From Ornithobacterium rhinotracheale DSM 15997 (lineage in GTDB: Bacteria > Bacteroidota > Bacteroidia > Flavobacteriales > Weeksellaceae): a stretch of 64,000 nt of DNA. Below, piece by piece: positions 34,269-43,456 of the stretch. Within the stretch, counting starts at the first letter, position 1. Each line of letters starts with the position of its first letter. Where the stretch lies: positions 873,501 to 937,500 of the forward strand of contig NC_018016.1 in assembly GCF_000265465.1 (NCBI RefSeq), read 5' to 3'. The position numbers and the translations under genes are program-made. A model generated the notes under the pieces. That model made no database searches and was not told where the DNA came from. It saw only the letters and a program-made list of their open reading frames with translations.

Positions 34269-36629
34269 ATGGGAGAGAATCAAAAAGATAACAATTTAGA
34301 CATTAAGGAAATTTTAGCTCCTTTTTTAAGATATTGGTATGTATATATAATATGCGTACTAATAGCTCTCTTTATTGTAAAAATGTACACTCGCTATATT
34401 GTACCACAATACAATACTTACGCCACTGTTTTAATAAAAACAGGAGATAGAAATTCAGGAACTGGAGCTTTGTCTGCCATACAAGAAGTAAATGGAATTA
34501 GATCTGAAGGGATAGATAATGAACTCTTATTACTTCGTTCAAAAAGATTATTGAAAAAAGTTGTCGAAGACTTAGACCTCTACACCACTTTAACAAATAA
34601 AGGGAGAGTCTTAGAAACAGAAGTCTATGGAAATGAGGTACCTTTTAAAATCATAACACAACCAAAAGATAGTACAGAGCGATTTAATCTCAACTTTCAG
34701 TTATCTTATGATAATAGAAATATTTATCTATCAAAAGATGGTCTTGAGAAAAAGTATAATTATGATGTTCCTATAATTTTTGACTTTGGAAGTGTTACTT
34801 TTAAGAAAAAAAATAAAAATATAGGCAATGGGACATTGTCACTGAATATATCAGATGCACAAAGTGTTACCGATAGACTAAGGGGACTTCTAAATGCTAA
34901 TAGATATCAAAATTATCAATCAGCCATCATCATTTCGATGACTAGTCCTCAAACCGAAAAAGCTACAGCTATCATTGATAAATTGATTGATGTGTTTAAT
35001 GAGGATGCTATTGATGATAAAAATACCGAAGCGAGAAGAACTGCAGCTTTTGTTAATGAAAGAATTAAAATCATTAATGATGAATTAGGAGGAGTTGAAG
35101 GAGACATTGAATCTTTTAAAGAAAATAATAAAATAGTAGATCCTGCCTTAGGAGCTAGCGAAAGTCTTACAGAAATAAAATCCTTAGGGAAAGAGATTTT
35201 AGATTTAAATACTCGAGAGGAATTTTTAAACATTTATAAAAATCAGATTAATAATTCTTCGATTAACGACATCTTACCAGCTAATGTATTGTCTCAAAAT
35301 CAAGAACTAGCATCTTATATTTCAGAATATAACAAAATTGTAATTGAACGAAATCTTCAAAAGCAAAGTGGAACAAATGCAAACCCTGTAATTCAAACAA
35401 AGGCAGATCAACTCTCATTGTTAAAGGGAGCCATTATAAACTCTATAAAAAAAGAAGCAACTATTCTAAATCAACAAAAGAAAATACTTAATGAAAAATT
35501 GAGTAACTATCAAACAGCCTTTAGTAAGTTCCCGGAACAAGAAAGGATATTGCGCTCTATTAACAGGCAACAAAGTATAAAAGAGAATCTTTACTTGCTT
35601 TTGTTACAAAAAAGAGAAGAAAATGCTATAGCTCTGGCTGCATCTGCTGATAAAGCCAAATTAATTGACGCACCTGAAAGCACGGGGCCTGTTAATATGA
35701 ACTTTTCTACCTACTATTTAGGAGCTCTCCTCGCTGGCATTGTATTGCCTATAGGGATTATTTATCTAATTACTTTACTCAATACAAAAATTAAAAGCCG
35801 AAAAGAACTTTCTAAACTTGTCGGAGACTATCCTATTTTAGCCGAGTTACCTTCTTTGAAAAAAGGAGAAGCCAATGATGTTGCAGGAGAAGATTTATCT
35901 AATCTATCAGAGTCTTTCCGTGTATTGCGGACTAATTTACAGTTTATGTTAGGAGGAAGCTCTGATGGTGAAGGAAAGACAATCCTTGTTACCTCCACTA
36001 TCAAAGGTGAAGGAAAAACCTTTGTGTCAATTAACTTAGCTCATATATTAAGTCAGTTAAAAGACAAAAAAACCGTAATTATTGGTGCTGATATTCGAAA
36101 TCCTCAGCTACAAAGGTATTTTCATGGAACAAGAAAAAAAATAGGGTTAACAGAATATTTATACGATGATAGCATCAATATTGATGAGATTATCATCAAA
36201 TCTCATTTAGATAACAAAACTTCTGTCATTTTATCTGGAGCCATTCCTCCAAACCCATCAGAATTAATCATGAGCAAGAGGCTAGAATCTTTGATTCAAA
36301 ATTTGAAAAAAGATTTTGATTTCATTATTATTGATTCTGCTCCGCTTTTATTAGTTTCCGATACTTATCATATAAGCAAATATGCAGATGTGAGTATCAT
36401 TGTTGTTCGATCTGAATTTACAGATAAACAACTGTTAGAACATCCACTAAAAGCAGTGGAAGACCATAAAATTAAGCACGCCTCTTTTGTGCTAAATGAT
36501 GTGAATTCTAGAAATTCCGGCTATGGATATGGCTACAACTATGGGTATGGCTACGGCTACCATAGCGAAAAAGATAAAAGTTGGTTTAAAAAATTATTGA
36601 AGAAATTAAAAGGAGCCTCAAATGATTAA
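34269..36629 (+). CDS. Wzc-like tyrosine autokinase / chain-length regulator
   Basis: Inner-membrane co-polymerase that pairs with the Wza-like protein to set chain length and drive export. A Wzz domain with membrane segments (about residues 22-42 and 478-500) surrounds a long periplasmic coiled coil. The C-terminal BY-kinase domain has Walker A TSTIKGEGKTF (about 578-588), Walker A' IIGADIRNP and Walker B DFIIIDSAPLL. The tail has seven tyrosines in a Gly-Tyr repeat (about residues 755-770), the autophosphorylation cluster. At 786 aa it is a complete fused Wzc. The end overlaps the next gene by 8 bases. Confidence 0.92.
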   Translation: MGENQKDNNLDIKEILAPFLRYWYVYIICVLIALFIVKMYTRYIVPQYNTYATVLIKTGDRNSGTGALSAIQEVNGIRSEGIDNELLLLRSKRLLKKVVEDLDLYTTLTNKGRVLETEVYGNEVPFKIITQPKDSTERFNLNFQLSYDNRNIYLSKDGLEKKYNYDVPIIFDFGSVTFKKKNKNIGNGTLSLNISDAQSVTDRLRGLLNANRYQNYQSAIIISMTSPQTEKATAIIDKLIDVFNEDAIDDKNTEARRTAAFVNERIKIINDELGGVEGDIESFKENNKIVDPALGASESLTEIKSLGKEILDLNTREEFLNIYKNQINNSSINDILPANVLSQNQELASYISEYNKIVIERNLQKQSGTNANPVIQTKADQLSLLKGAIINSIKKEATILNQQKKILNEKLSNYQTAFSKFPEQERILRSINRQQSIKENLYLLLLQKREENAIALAASADKAKLIDAPESTGPVNMNFSTYYLGALLAGIVLPIGIIYLITLLNTKIKSRKELSKLVGDYPILAELPSLKKGEANDVAGEDLSNLSESFRVLRTNLQFMLGGSSDGEGKTILVTSTIKGEGKTFVSINLAHILSQLKDKKTVIIGADIRNPQLQRYFHGTRKKIGLTEYLYDDSINIDEIIIKSHLDNKTSVILSGAIPPNPSELIMSKRLESLIQNLKKDFDFIIIDSAPLLLVSDTYHISKYADVSIIVVRSEFTDKQLLEHPLKAVEDHKIKHASFVLNDVNSRNSGYGYGYNYGYGYGYHSEKDKSWFKKLLKKLKGASND

Positions 36630-38415
36630 GATTAAAAGTTTCTCATTAGAGTTTTTAGGATACATACGCAAACATGTAGGCATACACCTATACCTCTTCA
36701 TCATAATGAATGCCTTTATAGGGATACTTGATGGACTGGGGATTGCTATGTTCATTCCGCTACTAGCTGCTACCAGTGGTGATATAGATAATTTTGACTC
36801 GCTTGGGAATCTAAAATATTTTACTGATGGGCTGCAAGAAATAGGCATTCAGCTGAATTTTGAAAGTGTGCTTATCGTTATGATTGTTCTCTTTGTTTTA
36901 AAGGGAACCCTCACTTACATAAGATATATTTACAGCGCTAGGATTCGCCTTTTTGTGATAAAAAGAATGCGCTTTACCTTGATAAAAAAACTTAGAAAGG
37001 TATCCTACAACGGCTACACACAATATGCCCCTGGTAAAATACAAAACGCGCTCACTGTGCAAGTGGAAAGAATGGTACAGGCTATGAATTTCTGCTTCCA
37101 AGCCATACAAAGCGCAGTGATGCTCGTAACTTATGTGTTTCTAGCATTTTTATCCAATTGGCAATTTGCTATTTTGGTAGCCATCGGGGGGGTAATTTCA
37201 AATTTCGTTTACAAATACATCAACAAAGCCACCAAAGATGCCGCTAGAAAATTAACCCTCACGGGAAATACCTTTAATAGCTACATCATTCAAGTATTGA
37301 GTAACTTTAAATACCTCAAAACCACGAATTACATCTCTAAATTTAATAAAAAAATTGAAAAAAACATTCTAAAAACACAGCATTTAGAATATAAAATTCA
37401 AAAACTAAACGCCTTTGCCGAATCTGCAAGGGAGCCTATAACTGTAATCGTAATTGTAGCTGTAATATTCATTCAGGTGAGTTTAAGGCAAACGCCCTTT
37501 GCGAGTATTATGGTCAGCTTAGTTTATTTTTACAGAGCTTTGGTTTATTTAACTTCTGCCCAAGGATTTGGAAACTTATTCGTAAACAACTCCACTGGTT
37601 ATGAGGCTATTATGACTGTTTTTAAAGAATTTGACACGGATAGCGAAGCTAAACAGGAGCCTATCAAAATCCCTGAACTAAAAAGTATTGATTTAAAGAG
37701 AATTGACTTATCTTTTGGCGAGAAGCATATTTTAAAAAACCTATTGCTGCATATTAATGGCAAAGAAACCATTGCGCTTGTGGGGGAAAGTGGCGCGGGC
37801 AAAACTACGCTTGCCAATGTAATTTGTGGGCTTACCAAGCCTGACTCTGGTGATATATTCATAAACAATAAAAAACTTGAAACCAACCACTTAGATTCCT
37901 TCCGAAAGAAAGTGGGCTACATTACCCAAGACCCTGTAATTTTTGATGATACGATATTTAACAATGTTACTTTCTGGGACGAAAAAACACCTGAGAATTT
38001 AAAACGATTCTGGGCGTGCATTGAACTTGTGGCTCTTACGGGCTTTATGAATGATTTAGACAAAAAAGAAGATTCTCCGCTGGGGAGCAATGGCGTTTTA
38101 GTTTCGGGCGGGCAAAAGCAAAGAATTTCAATCGCGCGCGAATTGTATAAGGACATTGAGCTACTTATTATGGATGAAGCTACCTCTGCCCTTGACTCTG
38201 AAACAGAAAACTATATTAAGGAAAATATTGAAAGGCTACAAGGAAAATACACGATGGTGATTATAGCGCATAGGCTTTCCACCATAAAGCACGCTGATAG
38301 CATCTATGTAATGGAGAAAGGCGAAATTATAGAGCACGGGAATTACAATGAACTCTACCAGCAAAATGGCAAGTTTAAACAAATGGTGGATTTACAAGAT
38401 TTAAATAATCAATAA
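36622..38415 (+). CDS. PglK-like ABC flippase for lipid-linked glycan
   Basis: Half-size ABC transporter: six membrane segments in about residues 20-330, then an ATPase with Walker A GESGAGKTT (about 389), Q-loop YITQDPVIFDD, signature VSGGQKQRIS (about 494), Walker B LLIMDEATSALD and switch IAHRLS. By position in a glycan locus that has no Wzx-type flippase, it is the likely flippase for the undecaprenyl-linked product, like Campylobacter PglK (564 aa, this one 597). It overlaps the Wzc gene by 8 bases and precedes the CMP-sialate synthetase by one base. Confidence 0.82.
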   Translation: MIKIKSFSLEFLGYIRKHVGIHLYLFIIMNAFIGILDGLGIAMFIPLLAATSGDIDNFDSLGNLKYFTDGLQEIGIQLNFESVLIVMIVLFVLKGTLTYIRYIYSARIRLFVIKRMRFTLIKKLRKVSYNGYTQYAPGKIQNALTVQVERMVQAMNFCFQAIQSAVMLVTYVFLAFLSNWQFAILVAIGGVISNFVYKYINKATKDAARKLTLTGNTFNSYIIQVLSNFKYLKTTNYISKFNKKIEKNILKTQHLEYKIQKLNAFAESAREPITVIVIVAVIFIQVSLRQTPFASIMVSLVYFYRALVYLTSAQGFGNLFVNNSTGYEAIMTVFKEFDTDSEAKQEPIKIPELKSIDLKRIDLSFGEKHILKNLLLHINGKETIALVGESGAGKTTLANVICGLTKPDSGDIFINNKKLETNHLDSFRKKVGYITQDPVIFDDTIFNNVTFWDEKTPENLKRFWACIELVALTGFMNDLDKKEDSPLGSNGVLVSGGQKQRISIARELYKDIELLIMDEATSALDSETENYIKENIERLQGKYTMVIIAHRLSTIKHADSIYVMEKGEIIEHGNYNELYQQNGKFKQMVDLQDLNNQ

Positions 38416-38416
38416 G

Positions 38417-39079
38417 ATGAAAAACATAGTAATCATACCTGCAAGAGGCGGCTCTAAAAGGCTTCCTGAAAAAAATATTAAAGAGCTAGGAGGAAAACCT
38501 CTACTCACTCATAGTATTGATTATGCTAAAAGTTTTGACTTTATAGATGATATCATAGTTTCCACCGATTGCGATAAGATAAAGGAGGTGGCCACGCAGG
38601 CAGGCGCCAAAGTGATAGACCGCCCAGAGGAGCTATCGGGAGATTTTGTGCCCACTGTTGCTGCATTACAACATGTTGCGGAGGCGCTCAATTTGGGCGA
38701 TAATGATAACATTATTTTGCTACAAGCTACAAATCCGCTTCGCCCTAAAAACTTGCTCAAAGAAGCTATGGAAATCTATACACAAAATAACTATAAAAGC
38801 CTTTTCACGGTGAGCCGAGATGCTCATAAGCTTGGAAAGATAAAAAACCATAAATTTATCCCCTTTAATTATGAATTTGGTATGAGAAGCCAAGATATGG
38901 AACCGCTATATTATGAAAACGGGCTCCTTTACATCACTAAAAAACACCTGATAAACAAGGGGATAATTATGAATGAAGAATCTTACCCGCTATTTGTAGA
39001 AGGGCATCTGGGTAATATTGATATTGATGACCAATATGATTTTGATTTTGCTGAATTTGTTTTGAGTAAATTAAAATAA
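38417..39079 (+). CDS. CMP-sialic (nonulosonic) acid synthetase
   Basis: Cytidylyltransferase activating a nonulosonic acid with CTP. The N-terminal block IIPARGGSKRLPEKNIKELG is diagnostic for the NeuA/PseF/LegF family, with VSTDCDKI and LLQATNPLRPKN further on and the metal-binding Asp region DIDDQYDFDFAE at the end. At 220 aa it is the short form without a fused esterase. The next gene is a predicted sialyltransferase. No synthase (NeuB) or epimerase (NeuC) lies in the window, so the exact acid (Neu5Ac, pseudaminic or legionaminic) cannot be told. Confidence 0.87.
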   Translation: MKNIVIIPARGGSKRLPEKNIKELGGKPLLTHSIDYAKSFDFIDDIIVSTDCDKIKEVATQAGAKVIDRPEELSGDFVPTVAALQHVAEALNLGDNDNIILLQATNPLRPKNLLKEAMEIYTQNNYKSLFTVSRDAHKLGKIKNHKFIPFNYEFGMRSQDMEPLYYENGLLYITKKHLINKGIIMNEESYPLFVEGHLGNIDIDDQYDFDFAEFVLSKLK

Positions 39080-39084
39080 TTAGC

Positions 39085-40113
39085 ATGAAATTTAAAAATA
39101 CTTTAATTTTCAGCACAATATACCCTCTCTTGTTGTTTTTATTATCAATTAAAGATGAGGATATAGATAAGACTTTTTATTTTATTTCAAATTTAATTCC
39201 TAAAGAGTTAAGTGATAAATTGCCTCATAAATATATATATAAGGCCAAAACAAAGCCAATTATTAAAACAAATACAAAATTAGATGGCTACACAATTTTA
39301 TTACAAAACGCCTTCTATTATAGGTATCTAATTTTACTGCAAAAAATTAAATGGCATTTTCTAAAAACTGCAGATATATATTCACATGACCATTCTATAT
39401 ACACATATACCTTGATAAATGGGAGAAGTTTCATAAAAATTGAAGATGGATTAGAGGATCATGATGAGCCCGTTCTTAAAGAGCAAAAAAAAAATAGTGT
39501 GATTTACAATATTAAACGTTTTATATGGAATTACCTACTAACTACAAAATATTTAAAAGAAAAATCTGAAAATAGAGCAAAGCATTATATAATTACCATA
39601 TCTTCAAATAAATTTAAAAAAAATCTAGATTTGACCCATGCTTGGGAAAAAGCATCTCCTTATAAAAAGGAGTATATTCTAAATCTATTTAATCTAACCT
39701 CAAAAGAAATAGAAATTTTAAAACAAAAAAAGAATATAATATTCACTCAGCCATTCTTTGAAGATGGCTATCTACAGACTGAAAAAGAAAAAATTGAAAT
39801 ATATAAAAATTTCATAAAAACATTAAACCATAAAGATATAATTTTAAAAACACATCCCCGAGAAAAGACAAATTATAAGGAACACCTACCACATATAGAA
39901 ATATTTGAAAAGGCTATACCTTCAGAATTATTTGATCTATGTGGAATTTCTTTTAACAATGTTTACTCAGTGTCTTCTACAGCAGCATTCCATTTCCCTA
40001 TAACCTCTAATATTAAACAGATAGAGACAGGAAAGAACCTAATAGGAGAAAAACTTTTTAAAGATTTATTAGAAAAACGAAATGAAACTAAGTATTATCA
40101 TTCCAGTATATAA
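39085..40113 (+). CDS. Predicted GT52-type sialyltransferase
   Basis: Predicted GT-B transferase of 342 aa adding a sialic or related acid from the CMP-sugar. Motifs of bacterial sialyltransferases appear in order: the D/E-D/E-G motif in KIEDGLED (about residue 120), the HP motif in LKTHPRE (about 257) and the S-S/T motif in SVSSTAA (about 296); TQPFFEDG before the HP motif also fits the GT52 family. The gene is visibly more AT-rich than its neighbours, with Lys/Ile/Asn-heavy codon use, suggesting transfer. Its end overlaps the next gene by 32 bases. The family call is by motifs only. Confidence 0.7.
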   Translation: MKFKNTLIFSTIYPLLLFLLSIKDEDIDKTFYFISNLIPKELSDKLPHKYIYKAKTKPIIKTNTKLDGYTILLQNAFYYRYLILLQKIKWHFLKTADIYSHDHSIYTYTLINGRSFIKIEDGLEDHDEPVLKEQKKNSVIYNIKRFIWNYLLTTKYLKEKSENRAKHYIITISSNKFKKNLDLTHAWEKASPYKKEYILNLFNLTSKEIEILKQKKNIIFTQPFFEDGYLQTEKEKIEIYKNFIKTLNHKDIILKTHPREKTNYKEHLPHIEIFEKAIPSELFDLCGISFNNVYSVSSTAAFHFPITSNIKQIETGKNLIGEKLFKDLLEKRNETKYYHSSI

Positions 40114-41068
40114 TTGCGCTTCTCACCTAGAAATTGGGGCTAAAAGACTTGAAGCTCTCTATAAGCTTTTGGACAAAAATGAATTTGAAATAATCTATAT
40201 TAATGATGGCTCTACAGATAATAGTGAAGTGATTCTACAAGATATTGCTAAACAAAAATCTAATATAACTATAATTTCTCAGGCAAATCAAGGACTCTCT
40301 GGAGCTAGAAATACAGGAATAAAAAATGCAAATGGAGAACGCTTAGTCTTTCTAGATGCAGATGATTGGCTTACCCTACCCCCTCTAATTGAATTATTGG
40401 AGATAAGTCTAGATAATAATCTAGATTTAGTGGGATTTAAAATACAATTTGTAGACAGTAATGAAAAAATAACAGGAATAATGGATTGCCATACTATTAA
40501 ATGGAACACCATAGGCTATGCCAACGATTTTTTCATTGAAGGATTTCAGCCATCATCAGCCTGCCAATTCATCTACAATACTCAATATTTAAAGAAAAAT
40601 AACTTATTGTTTCACCCTAAAATCTACCATGAAGATGTTGAGTTTACTGCTAGACTTATGTGTTTAGACACGCCTACAAAAGTATATTTTTCAGACAAAA
40701 CTGTATACAATTACTTACAAGAAGACGGGTCGATGTCTAAGCCTAAAAACATAGAAAAACTACATAAATTACTCTATGATGAAATTCTTGTAGCAGAGTT
40801 AATTAAAAAAAATTGGGGAACTAGTAAAAATAGCGCTATAAATGAAGCCATTCAGAAAAACTACAATGCAATTGTGTGGAATCTACTTTGGCGATTTTAT
40901 AAAAAACCTAACGAAGTAGACGCTTCTTTTAAAGAGAATTGCATAAAGGATTTAAAAGACAAAAAACTATACCCTATCAAAGGGCCTCTAAAAACTCGCT
41001 TCCAAAATATGAGCAAGTATTTTATGAATAATCCCTTTATCCTGAATAAATTCATTATTAAAAAATAG
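40082..41068 (+). CDS. GT2-family glycosyltransferase
   Basis: Cytoplasmic GT-A transferase. It opens with the family signature IIIPVYNCASHLEIG, followed by IIYINDGSTDNS, NQGLSGARNTGIKNANGE and the metal-binding DxD block FLDADDWL (about residue 95). HEDVEF (about 180) is the usual ED motif supplying the catalytic base. At 328 aa it is typical. It starts inside the last 32 bases of the sialyltransferase gene, so the two are probably translated together. Donor and acceptor unknown. Confidence 0.88.
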   Translation: MKLSIIIPVYNCASHLEIGAKRLEALYKLLDKNEFEIIYINDGSTDNSEVILQDIAKQKSNITIISQANQGLSGARNTGIKNANGERLVFLDADDWLTLPPLIELLEISLDNNLDLVGFKIQFVDSNEKITGIMDCHTIKWNTIGYANDFFIEGFQPSSACQFIYNTQYLKKNNLLFHPKIYHEDVEFTARLMCLDTPTKVYFSDKTVYNYLQEDGSMSKPKNIEKLHKLLYDEILVAELIKKNWGTSKNSAINEAIQKNYNAIVWNLLWRFYKKPNEVDASFKENCIKDLKDKKLYPIKGPLKTRFQNMSKYFMNNPFILNKFIIKK

Positions 41069-41092
41069 AATTAATAATCTCTATTAATTCCA

Positions 41093-41100
41093 TACCTTTG
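41093..41100 (+). promoter_or_regulatory. Possible internal promoter (-7 element) within the glycan locus
   Basis: TACCTTTG fits TAnnTTTG and lies 17 bases before the ATG at 41117, in one of the few gaps of the locus (48 bases). The -33 position reads TTA rather than TTG. A leader of only about ten bases would result. Confidence 0.35.
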
Positions 41101-41116
41101 CAAAAAAACACCATCT

Positions 41117-42337
41117 ATGTCATCTGCGGAAAAACAAAAAAATATATATTTTATAGACCAAACCTCTGAGTTCGACCACCATATGGTTTTCAATGCCTCT
41201 ATGCTAAAAATCTTATGTAAAATATTCCCTCAAGCAAAGATTTACCATTGTGGGCTGCCAAGCAATATTGAAAGTGTAAAGACACTACTCTCTCCCGAGG
41301 AACAGGATAGAATCACCCCTGAATTTATCCCTCATAAAAAAGTTTCAGGAGGCATCATCAAAAAAGGACTTAATTATCTTCGCAAGGAAAGATATAGATA
41401 TCAGCATTTTAAGAGCATTCTAAAACGCACCACAGAGAATGATTGGATTGTTCTATCCATCACCACATTTACAAGCTTTCTATGGTTTAAGCGATTAAAG
41501 CGAAATTACCAAACGCCTACCATTGCGGTGCTACACGGCGATGTAGACTATATCTACAAAGGCACGACAAAGATACACAAAATCAATGCTTGGGCTCATA
41601 AAAAAATCTTTAAGACAAAAGCTCCAAATTTTTATTATCTTACTCTTAACAAAATAGAAAAAGCTATACTAGTAAAAGATGGCTATCTTAAGGAAAGCGA
41701 AATACTTGAAATCGAACATCCATTTTTAAACCTAGAAAAACAAGAACCTAGAGACATTCCAAATAAGCCCCTAACTATAGGGCATATAGGAAGTATGGAA
41801 ATTGAGCGTAAAAATTCGCACTACTTGTTTAAACTTGCTGAATACTGCAAAAATCTGATTGAAAGTAATAAAGTTTATTTTAAAAGCGTAGGACTACTCA
41901 GCAATAGTTTGACTCCCTACCTTAATGATTATGTGGAACTAATGGTTGGAAACAGCAATGCCGAGGGGCCTTTAAAATATCTTTCTCGTATAGATTATGA
42001 GAATGGGCTAGAGTCTCTAGATTATGTCATATTTTTCTATCCAAAAGATGAGTATGTATTCCGGGCTAGTGGTGCTGTTGCTGATTTCATAGCTAAGTGC
42101 AAGCCTATCATCTGCCTAAAACATCCTATTTTTGAATATATGTTCGATAATGCTGGAAACATTGGCTTTATGTGTGACTCCCTTGATGATATACAAAAGA
42201 AAATACAAGAAATTACAAGCGATAATTACAATTTAATTTCAGTCTATAAAGAACAGGTAAAGAATTTAAGGGAATATCAAAAGAGTTTTTCTATCCAATA
42301 TGTTTCGGATGATTTGAAAAGACAACTAAATCTTTAA
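41117..42337 (+). CDS. GT-B-fold glycosyltransferase, family uncertain
   Basis: 406-aa soluble protein with a two-domain GT-B layout. The N-terminal half has IYHCGLPS and IAVLHGDVDYIYKG; the C-terminal half begins TIGHIGSMEIERKNSHYL, as in GT4 transferases, and contains LDYVIFFYPKDEYVFRASGAVADFIAKCKP, where the usual EGxxxxxxEA motif is replaced by YVFRASGAVADF. This pattern is seen in GT4-like transferases lacking the classic second glutamate. It is read from the same strand as its neighbours, 48 bases after the GT2 gene. Linkage specificity unknown. Confidence 0.65.
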   Translation: MSSAEKQKNIYFIDQTSEFDHHMVFNASMLKILCKIFPQAKIYHCGLPSNIESVKTLLSPEEQDRITPEFIPHKKVSGGIIKKGLNYLRKERYRYQHFKSILKRTTENDWIVLSITTFTSFLWFKRLKRNYQTPTIAVLHGDVDYIYKGTTKIHKINAWAHKKIFKTKAPNFYYLTLNKIEKAILVKDGYLKESEILEIEHPFLNLEKQEPRDIPNKPLTIGHIGSMEIERKNSHYLFKLAEYCKNLIESNKVYFKSVGLLSNSLTPYLNDYVELMVGNSNAEGPLKYLSRIDYENGLESLDYVIFFYPKDEYVFRASGAVADFIAKCKPIICLKHPIFEYMFDNAGNIGFMCDSLDDIQKKIQEITSDNYNLISVYKEQVKNLREYQKSFSIQYVSDDLKRQLNL

Positions 42338-42345
42338 AAAATAGT

Positions 42346-43446
42346 ATGATTCCATACCTACTCATATTTGCATTAGCCATTATGGTATATCTGAGCAACC
42401 CAATGAAAAACAAAACATTGGTTTATTTCTTCTTGGTTTGCCTAATGCTAATTACAGGCTTACGAGATATGATTGGAGGGTATGATGTATACATTTATGC
42501 GGAAGTTTTTGAAGTATTAAAAGGCAAACAACTATATATTTACAACTCTTTTGAGAAAGGATTTTTAACCTATTATTACATTCTGCAACAAGTCAGCACT
42601 AAACGGGAATTCCTATTCTTTGCCTCGGCCATTATTATGTATGGCTTGCATTTTTTTGTTATTAAGAAAAATACGGAAAACATTAGCCTCTCGCTATTTA
42701 TTTATTTCTGTAAATTCTTCATTTATTCATTTGTCTATCTACGGCAAGGGCTTGCAATGGGGATTATTTGGCTTTCCATCAGCTTAATTATCAATAGAAA
42801 ATATTTATTTGCGCTGCTTTTCATTGGATTAGCCTTCACATTCCACAAGAGCTCTTTGATATTCTTGCCCTATATTTTAATCGCCAATAGGAAGTTTAAT
42901 AATTACCAGCTACTACTTGGCGCCTTAGTCATTTTATTTTTGTCATTTACCCCTTTGGGTGATTTATTAAAAGAAAGTGTCGTAGAGGGAGTAGGAAGCA
43001 ACAAAGCCTCTGAATATATGAAAGAAAATTCTAATGCCAATATATTCTATTTGATAGAAGCCTTAGCCTTATTTATTTTAGGTCTAAAATTCAGGACTAG
43101 CTTTTACCAAACACCAAAGGGAATTGCTATTTTTAACGGCTTTGCGCTTTATGTATTCTTCACCTTGGCCACCCTCACTAATGCCTCGTTTTTAAGACTA
43201 ACTTGGTACTATTTTATCTTCTTAGTTTTAGCCATTCCGTATATGTATAATGCGATTAAAGATATAAAATTACGAAACTTTTTTAAACTTTGCATAGGAG
43301 TCTATTTTAGCGCAGTTTTCATTCGCCTACTCATCTTGTGGGACGGCGGAGATTTAATGCCATACAAAAGCATCTTCCAAGATTTTAACCGAAATGGTAG
43401 GTTTGAATTTATGGAATACCGACAAAATTATCCTTTTTTAAATTAA
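42346..43446 (+). CDS. EpsG/Wzy-like polysaccharide polymerase
   Basis: Integral membrane protein of 366 aa with about ten predicted segments. The start (YLSNPMKNKTLVYFFLVCL) leads to the EpsG-family region GLRDMIGGYDVYIYAEVFE, and a second typical block is YLRQGLAMGIIWLSISL followed by FHKSSLIFLPY. EpsG proteins polymerise exopolysaccharide repeat units, so this is the best candidate for the Wzy role in the locus. It is the only polymerase-like gene here and lies between glycosyltransferase genes with 8-10 base gaps. Confidence 0.82.
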   Translation: MIPYLLIFALAIMVYLSNPMKNKTLVYFFLVCLMLITGLRDMIGGYDVYIYAEVFEVLKGKQLYIYNSFEKGFLTYYYILQQVSTKREFLFFASAIIMYGLHFFVIKKNTENISLSLFIYFCKFFIYSFVYLRQGLAMGIIWLSISLIINRKYLFALLFIGLAFTFHKSSLIFLPYILIANRKFNNYQLLLGALVILFLSFTPLGDLLKESVVEGVGSNKASEYMKENSNANIFYLIEALALFILGLKFRTSFYQTPKGIAIFNGFALYVFFTLATLTNASFLRLTWYYFIFLVLAIPYMYNAIKDIKLRNFFKLCIGVYFSAVFIRLLILWDGGDLMPYKSIFQDFNRNGRFEFMEYRQNYPFLN

Positions 43447-43456
43447 TTACTTTACT

